The notes beneath the pieces are model-generated. The model was given only the letters and a program-made list of their open reading frames with translations. It searched no databases and was not told the origin of the DNA. A DNA stretch of 17,599 nt, taken from Deltaproteobacteria bacterium. Its GTDB lineage: Bacteria > Bdellovibrionota_C > UBA2361 > JAAYZI01. Location: assembly GCA_012514925.1 (NCBI GenBank), contig JAAYZI010000250.1, positions 1 to 17,599 of the forward strand. Direction: 5' to 3'. Made by a program: the position numbers and the translations under genes. Positions 14,053-17,599 of the stretch are shown piece after piece. Each line of letters starts with the position of its first letter. Positions within the stretch are counted from its first letter, which is position 1.

Positions 14053-15621
14053 ATGAGTAATATCGAACAAATAGCCCAAACCCTAAACGCGCTAGAGATT
14101 AAGACTTTACTGGCTTTAGCGGGCAAGTCCACCGCCAGTGATGAGGAGCTGCTACAGGCGACAAAGATCGGCCCGGACCAAATGCGTACCGCCATCGAGC
14201 TTCTAAAGAGCAGAAACGCACTTGAAGCAGTCGACGAGTATAGCCGGGATTTAGTTTCACTCTCCGAATTAGGAGCGCAGTATGCCCGAGAAGGAACCCC
14301 GGAGATACTGGTGGCAAACGAGCTAAGAAGCGGCGCCAGCATGGATGTGGCAGCGTTACGGAAACTTCTCGACGGACGCGGCGTACAAGAAGTTGGATCT
14401 GCGATTGGAGCGCTGAAAGAGGCAGGGATTATAAATCTCACAGGAGGAAGCGCTTCCCTGGACAGCTCTAAATTCGAGACATCTAAGTTCCCGGCTTTTT
14501 TTTCGCTCTTAAAGAAAATAGCCGAGGCAGGGACGCTGCTGGTGCAAAACTTGCCGGAAGAAGAGCAGGCTCTGATCAAGGAGGGCTTTAAAAAGCGGGG
14601 TAAATCAAAAAGCGCTTTTACGATTAAAACGGAAAAGCGCTCCAGCTTTCGCATCACTGCTCAAGGCCGTGAACTGGCAGCAGCGCTGCGAGCCAGCGGC
14701 CTGACTGGTTCAGAAGCAAGCCAGCTCACACCACAGATGCTTAGCAACGGAAGTTGGCGCGATTTAAAATTCAGGCAGTACAATCTCAGTCTTAAACCCA
14801 CGCGAGTGCTGGTCGGCAAGCTAAACGCCTACCGGCAGTTTCTTGATTTTCTGCAGGGCAAGCTCGTGGCGATGGGTTTTGAAGAGATGCGTGGCTCATT
14901 TGTAGAGCCTGAGTTCTGGAATATGGACGCTCTTTTTATGCCGCAGTTTCACTCTGCCCGAGAGATCCATGACAATTATTTTATCAAGGAGCCTAAGTAC
15001 GCTAAAGAGATTGAGAGCGAAGCCTTAAGGAAAGTAGCCGCCGCGCACGAAAACGGCGGGGGCACCGGCTCCAAAGGCTGGCGCTACAAATTCGACACGC
15101 AAAAGACAAAGCGGCTGATTCTAAGAAGCCAGGGCACCGTGCTCTCGGCGCGCTGGCTGGCCTCCAACCCCAAGGTCCCAGGCAAGTATTTTGCGATAGC
15201 GCGTTGTTTCCGTTACGACCAAGTTGATTCCTCACATGCCCCGGATTTTTTTCAGGTGGAAGGGATCGTGCTTGAGAAAGACGTCACCTTCCGCACCCTT
15301 TTGGGGCTGCTCAGAAGCTTCGCCTTGGAGATCGCTAGAGCCAAGGAGATTAGATTCGTACCGGCATACTTTCCCTTCACCGAGCCTTCTGTAGAAGTGC
15401 ATATGCGACATCCAAAATTGGGTTGGATGGAGTTGGGAGGAGCCGGAATATTTAGGCCGGAGCTCTCGCTCTCGCTGGGAGTTAAGCAACCGGTTTTGGC
15501 CTGGGGCTTGGGCATTGATCGCATGGCCATGGTTGCGCTAGGAATTAACGACATCAGGGATCTATTCAGCCGCGACCTGGAATTTATAAGAAACTCAAGC
15601 GCCACGGGCATTTTAAAGTAA
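14053..15621 (+). CDS. pheS: Phenylalanyl-tRNA synthetase alpha subunit, archaeal/eukaryotic type
   Basis: 522 residues, against ~330-350 for ordinary bacterial PheS. The first ~230 residues contain winged-helix-like segments, the N-terminal extension found in archaeal and cytosolic eukaryotic PheS. The class II catalytic domain follows: FWNMDALFMPQFHSARE (about 288-304), HENGGGTGSKGWRY (332-345), motif 2 FAIARCFRYD with Arg384/Arg387 and DSSHAPDFFQVEG (392-404), and motif 3 GLGIDRMAM with Arg490. The enzyme is an (alpha-beta)2 tetramer that charges tRNA-Phe. Several usually fixed residues differ (PQDHPARE is PQFHSARE; LRTHTT is LRSQGT). The ribosome-binding site is weak. pheT follows after 16 bases. 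This type is known in spirochaetes and otherwise uncommon in bacteria. Confidence 0.96.
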   Translation: MSNIEQIAQTLNALEIKTLLALAGKSTASDEELLQATKIGPDQMRTAIELLKSRNALEAVDEYSRDLVSLSELGAQYAREGTPEILVANELRSGASMDVAALRKLLDGRGVQEVGSAIGALKEAGIINLTGGSASLDSSKFETSKFPAFFSLLKKIAEAGTLLVQNLPEEEQALIKEGFKKRGKSKSAFTIKTEKRSSFRITAQGRELAAALRASGLTGSEASQLTPQMLSNGSWRDLKFRQYNLSLKPTRVLVGKLNAYRQFLDFLQGKLVAMGFEEMRGSFVEPEFWNMDALFMPQFHSAREIHDNYFIKEPKYAKEIESEALRKVAAAHENGGGTGSKGWRYKFDTQKTKRLILRSQGTVLSARWLASNPKVPGKYFAIARCFRYDQVDSSHAPDFFQVEGIVLEKDVTFRTLLGLLRSFALEIARAKEIRFVPAYFPFTEPSVEVHMRHPKLGWMELGGAGIFRPELSLSLGVKQPVLAWGLGIDRMAMVALGINDIRDLFSRDLEFIRNSSATGILK

Positions 15622-15637
15622 GAGGTAAGGGCCATCT

Positions 15638-17350
15638 ATGCCGACAATCGCACTGCATCACCACGACCTTGAACAGCTAACAGGCAGGAAAATCGAACTG
15701 GACCAGCTAGCAGAGCTGCTCGAACTGGTAAAGGGCGAGCTAAAAAGCACCGCTCCTGATTCCGACGAACTGCGCGTAGAGCTTAACGACACCAACCGCC
15801 CCGACCTTTGGTGTGTGGAGGGAATCGCCAGACAGCTGCGCTTCAAACTAAACCCTCAAGACACTCCTTACAATTTCTTCTCTAAAAAAACTGAAGCGAC
15901 GCATCACGTCCAAGTCGAAGCCAGCGTGCGGGAGGTGCGTCCTCTAATTGGCGGCTTTATCGTAAAAGGTGTTAAGGTAAATGAGCCCTTATTGCTGCAA
16001 TTAATTCAGACCCAAGAGAAGCTCTGTGAGAACTATGGACAAAAGCGCAGATCGTTCGCCATCGGAGTTTACCCGTTAAAGGATATCGTTTTCCCTCTGC
16101 GCTACAGCGCCGTAGCGCCTGATGAACTGACTTTCGTACCGCTTGGCGCAGAGGAAGAGATGTCGCTGCGCAAAATTTTAAGTGAGCATCCCAAAGGCAA
16201 AGAGTACGCCCATCTACTGGAGGGGCTAAGCCGCTATCCTATAATCAGAGATAGCACTGGCGGAGTGCTCTCTTTTCCTCCAATTATAAACAGCAAGCAT
16301 TTAGGAGAGGTTTCTTGCGGAGATAGTGATCTTTTTGTGGAAGCCACCGGATTTTCGCTTGAACCTCTGGCGCTGGCTCTAAATATTTTGGCGTACAATC
16401 TTGCCGATCGCGGAGCCGAAATTTTGCCGGTTAGCGTTTCTTACGATTTTGAGTGCTCCTGGTCCCAGCAGCTGAACTTTCCGTACAAGCTTGATAACTC
16501 CGTCAGGCTGCCGCTTGAGGAGTTTTCGAGGTTGAGTGGAGAGAAGCTTTCAACCGAGGACATAACCAAACATCTTAACGCTTACGGCTGTAGCATTGCT
16601 GTTTCCGGTAATGAGATCTGTGTTTCCACCGAAAGTTACCGTCTGGATTATCTACACCCTGTCGATGCGATTGAAGATTATCTAATCAGCCGGGGTTACT
16701 CCTCTTTTGAGGTCGAAGCGCCTAAGGATTTTACGGTTGGCGCAGTCAGCCCGATTACGACTTTCTCCGATTATGTTCGCAGAACTGTAGCCGGATTTTC
16801 ATTCGAGGAGGTGATCTCAAATGTGTTGATGAGCAAGGAGGAGGTCACCACAAAAACACCAGGTCTGGAGCCGTCGGTGGAGATTGAGAATGTGATGATC
16901 GAGACGTATGCGGTCGTAAGAAGTTCGCTCATTCCGGGGTTGCTTAAGCTTGAAGCCGCATCCCAGAAGGCGCTTTATCCCCACCGCGTTTTCGAAGTGG
17001 GCGAAGTGGTGAGCTTTAATCCTGAAAATACGCTGGGGTGCGACACCTGGACGGCATGCACACTTTTACTCTCTCATGCCGAATCTAATTTTTCAGAACT
17101 GCACGGTTATCTAGACCACCTGATTTATCACCTCGACCTAGAGTACGAACTGCAACCCGCCCAATCAGAGTTATTCATGCAAGGACGCGCCGGAAAAATT
17201 TTAATCGCAGGCAAATCCTACGGCATGATCGGAGAGCTAGCGCCGCAGGTGCTAGACAATTGGGGCATCCGCACCCCCTGCGCGGCGTTTGAGTTAAACC
17301 TCACAGCCCTCCTGCCACTATGCACAAACGAGAAAACGGACCAGCCCTAA
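15638..17350 (+). CDS. pheT: Phenylalanyl-tRNA synthetase beta subunit, archaeal/eukaryotic type
   Basis: 570 residues, matching the short archaeal form rather than the ~800-residue bacterial one; it lacks the N-terminal OB-fold tRNA-binding domain and the C-terminal anticodon-binding domain of bacterial PheT. The start MPTIALHHHDLEQLTGRKI and NDTNRPDLWCVEGIAR are typical of the archaeal type. The B3/B4 editing region includes IGVYPLKDI, EHPKGKEYAHLLEG and LSFPPIINS (about 211-219), where misacylated Tyr-tRNA is normally hydrolysed. A B5-like domain (about 290-355) precedes the pseudo-synthetase domain that pairs with PheS. AGAGGTAAGG before the ATG serves as the ribosome-binding site. It is translated from the same message as pheS. 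Confidence 0.96.
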   Translation: MPTIALHHHDLEQLTGRKIELDQLAELLELVKGELKSTAPDSDELRVELNDTNRPDLWCVEGIARQLRFKLNPQDTPYNFFSKKTEATHHVQVEASVREVRPLIGGFIVKGVKVNEPLLLQLIQTQEKLCENYGQKRRSFAIGVYPLKDIVFPLRYSAVAPDELTFVPLGAEEEMSLRKILSEHPKGKEYAHLLEGLSRYPIIRDSTGGVLSFPPIINSKHLGEVSCGDSDLFVEATGFSLEPLALALNILAYNLADRGAEILPVSVSYDFECSWSQQLNFPYKLDNSVRLPLEEFSRLSGEKLSTEDITKHLNAYGCSIAVSGNEICVSTESYRLDYLHPVDAIEDYLISRGYSSFEVEAPKDFTVGAVSPITTFSDYVRRTVAGFSFEEVISNVLMSKEEVTTKTPGLEPSVEIENVMIETYAVVRSSLIPGLLKLEAASQKALYPHRVFEVGEVVSFNPENTLGCDTWTACTLLLSHAESNFSELHGYLDHLIYHLDLEYELQPAQSELFMQGRAGKILIAGKSYGMIGELAPQVLDNWGIRTPCAAFELNLTALLPLCTNEKTDQP

Positions 17351-17478
17351 CCCCCCCCGGCGCTACCCAACCTGCGAGAGTAAATACCCTCCAAGTCCCG
17401 CGCCTCCACCCACCGTCCCCCTCCGCCGCCGCCTCGAGAACCCCGCGCCGCCACCGCATTTCCCCGCCGTCACCCACC

Positions 17479-17520
17479 GCCCTCTCCCCCTCCCTCTCCC
17501 CTCCCTCTCCCCTCCCTCTC
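17479..17520. repeat. C-rich 11-base tandem repeat in a low-complexity gap
   Basis: TCCCTCTCCCC is repeated at 17491-17501, 17502-17512 and, partly, from 17513, with a degenerate copy before it. The whole stretch from the pheT stop to about 17530 is unusually C-rich and unlike the rest of the window. The minus strand carries closely spaced GGG-GGGG runs separated by one to three bases, which could fold as a G-quadruplex. No gene is supportable here: an open minus-strand frame (17561-17301) is low-complexity Gly/Arg/Glu. Confidence 0.8.
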
Positions 17521-17562
17521 AGGCGAGTGCCGGGCAGAGGCCAGGCCAGGCGATGCCCCAAT

Positions 17563-17586
17563 TTTACTTTCTCTGGAGAAAGTAAA
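17563..17586. repeat. Third copy of the ACTTTCTC-GAGAAAGT palindrome
   Basis: Arms TTTACTTTCTC (17563-17573) and GAGAAAGTAAA (17576-17586) are perfectly complementary around a two-base centre. The 26 bases 17560-17585 match 10723-10748 at 25 positions. The remaining parts of the flanking-element family (the GTAAC end and the 42-base core) are not seen here, but the window ends 13 bases later. Confidence 0.8.
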
Positions 17587-17599
17587 GGCTTTCCCCGCC

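Noticed and set aside
14028..14657. 209-codon open frame on the minus strand inside pheS
   Set aside because: It is rich in Ser/Ala/Pro in the manner of antisense frames, has no domain, and lies wholly opposite a certain gene.
17301..17561. 86-codon minus-strand frame at the right end
   Set aside because: Gly/Arg/Glu low-complexity translation of the C-rich repeat, overlapping the pheT 3' end.
1..17599. tRNA, rRNA, riboswitch or CRISPR array
   Set aside because: No cloverleaf-like sequence, rRNA segment, recognisable riboswitch core or regularly spaced repeat-spacer pattern was found by eye in the gaps; weak or divergent RNAs could be missed without a covariance search.

Overview
The window reads as a chromosomal segment of a Gram-negative bacterium. 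Two lipoproteins with clear lipoboxes, HDOD and CheY-type signalling proteins and a CysD/CysNC sulfate-activation pair support this. The lineage cannot be fixed from the sequence. The strongest phylogenetic oddity is a complete phenylalanyl-tRNA synthetase of the archaeal/eukaryotic type (pheS, pheT), a form known among bacteria mainly from spirochaetes. No tRNA, rRNA, CRISPR array or transposase gene was seen.

Layout. Bases 1-2653 hold signalling genes: the 3' end of a GAF-like-domain gene on the plus strand, convergent with a minus-strand pair (HDOD-GAF protein followed by a CheY-like response regulator). Bases 2809-3831 (minus) encode an NAD-dependent epimerase/dehydratase. A gene-free stretch of about 345 bases contains a nested inverted repeat. 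Next comes a plus-strand pair of lipoproteins (EF-hand lipoprotein, then a DUF3313-like lipoprotein). It converges with a minus-strand pair: a GT4 glycosyltransferase followed by a secreted, C-terminally anchored protein of unknown function. A divergent promoter region (about 7547-7691) separates that pair from cysD and cysNC, which together make APS and PAPS from sulfate.

Bases 10572-12742 hold the most unusual structure. A CstA-family transporter gene is bracketed by two related non-coding elements in opposite orientation. They share a 42-base core (39 identical) and a palindromic block, and one copy has terminal inverted repeats typical of a small non-autonomous transposable element. The same palindromic block appears a third time at the right end of the window. 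After this come a DUF362/ferredoxin-type iron-sulfur protein and the pheS-pheT operon. The last 250 bases are abruptly C-rich, with an 11-base tandem repeat whose minus strand is dense in G-runs, followed by the third palindrome.

A smaller theme is recent slippage: three 15-base tandem duplications (two perfect, one partial) occur at gene ends or in a lipoprotein linker.
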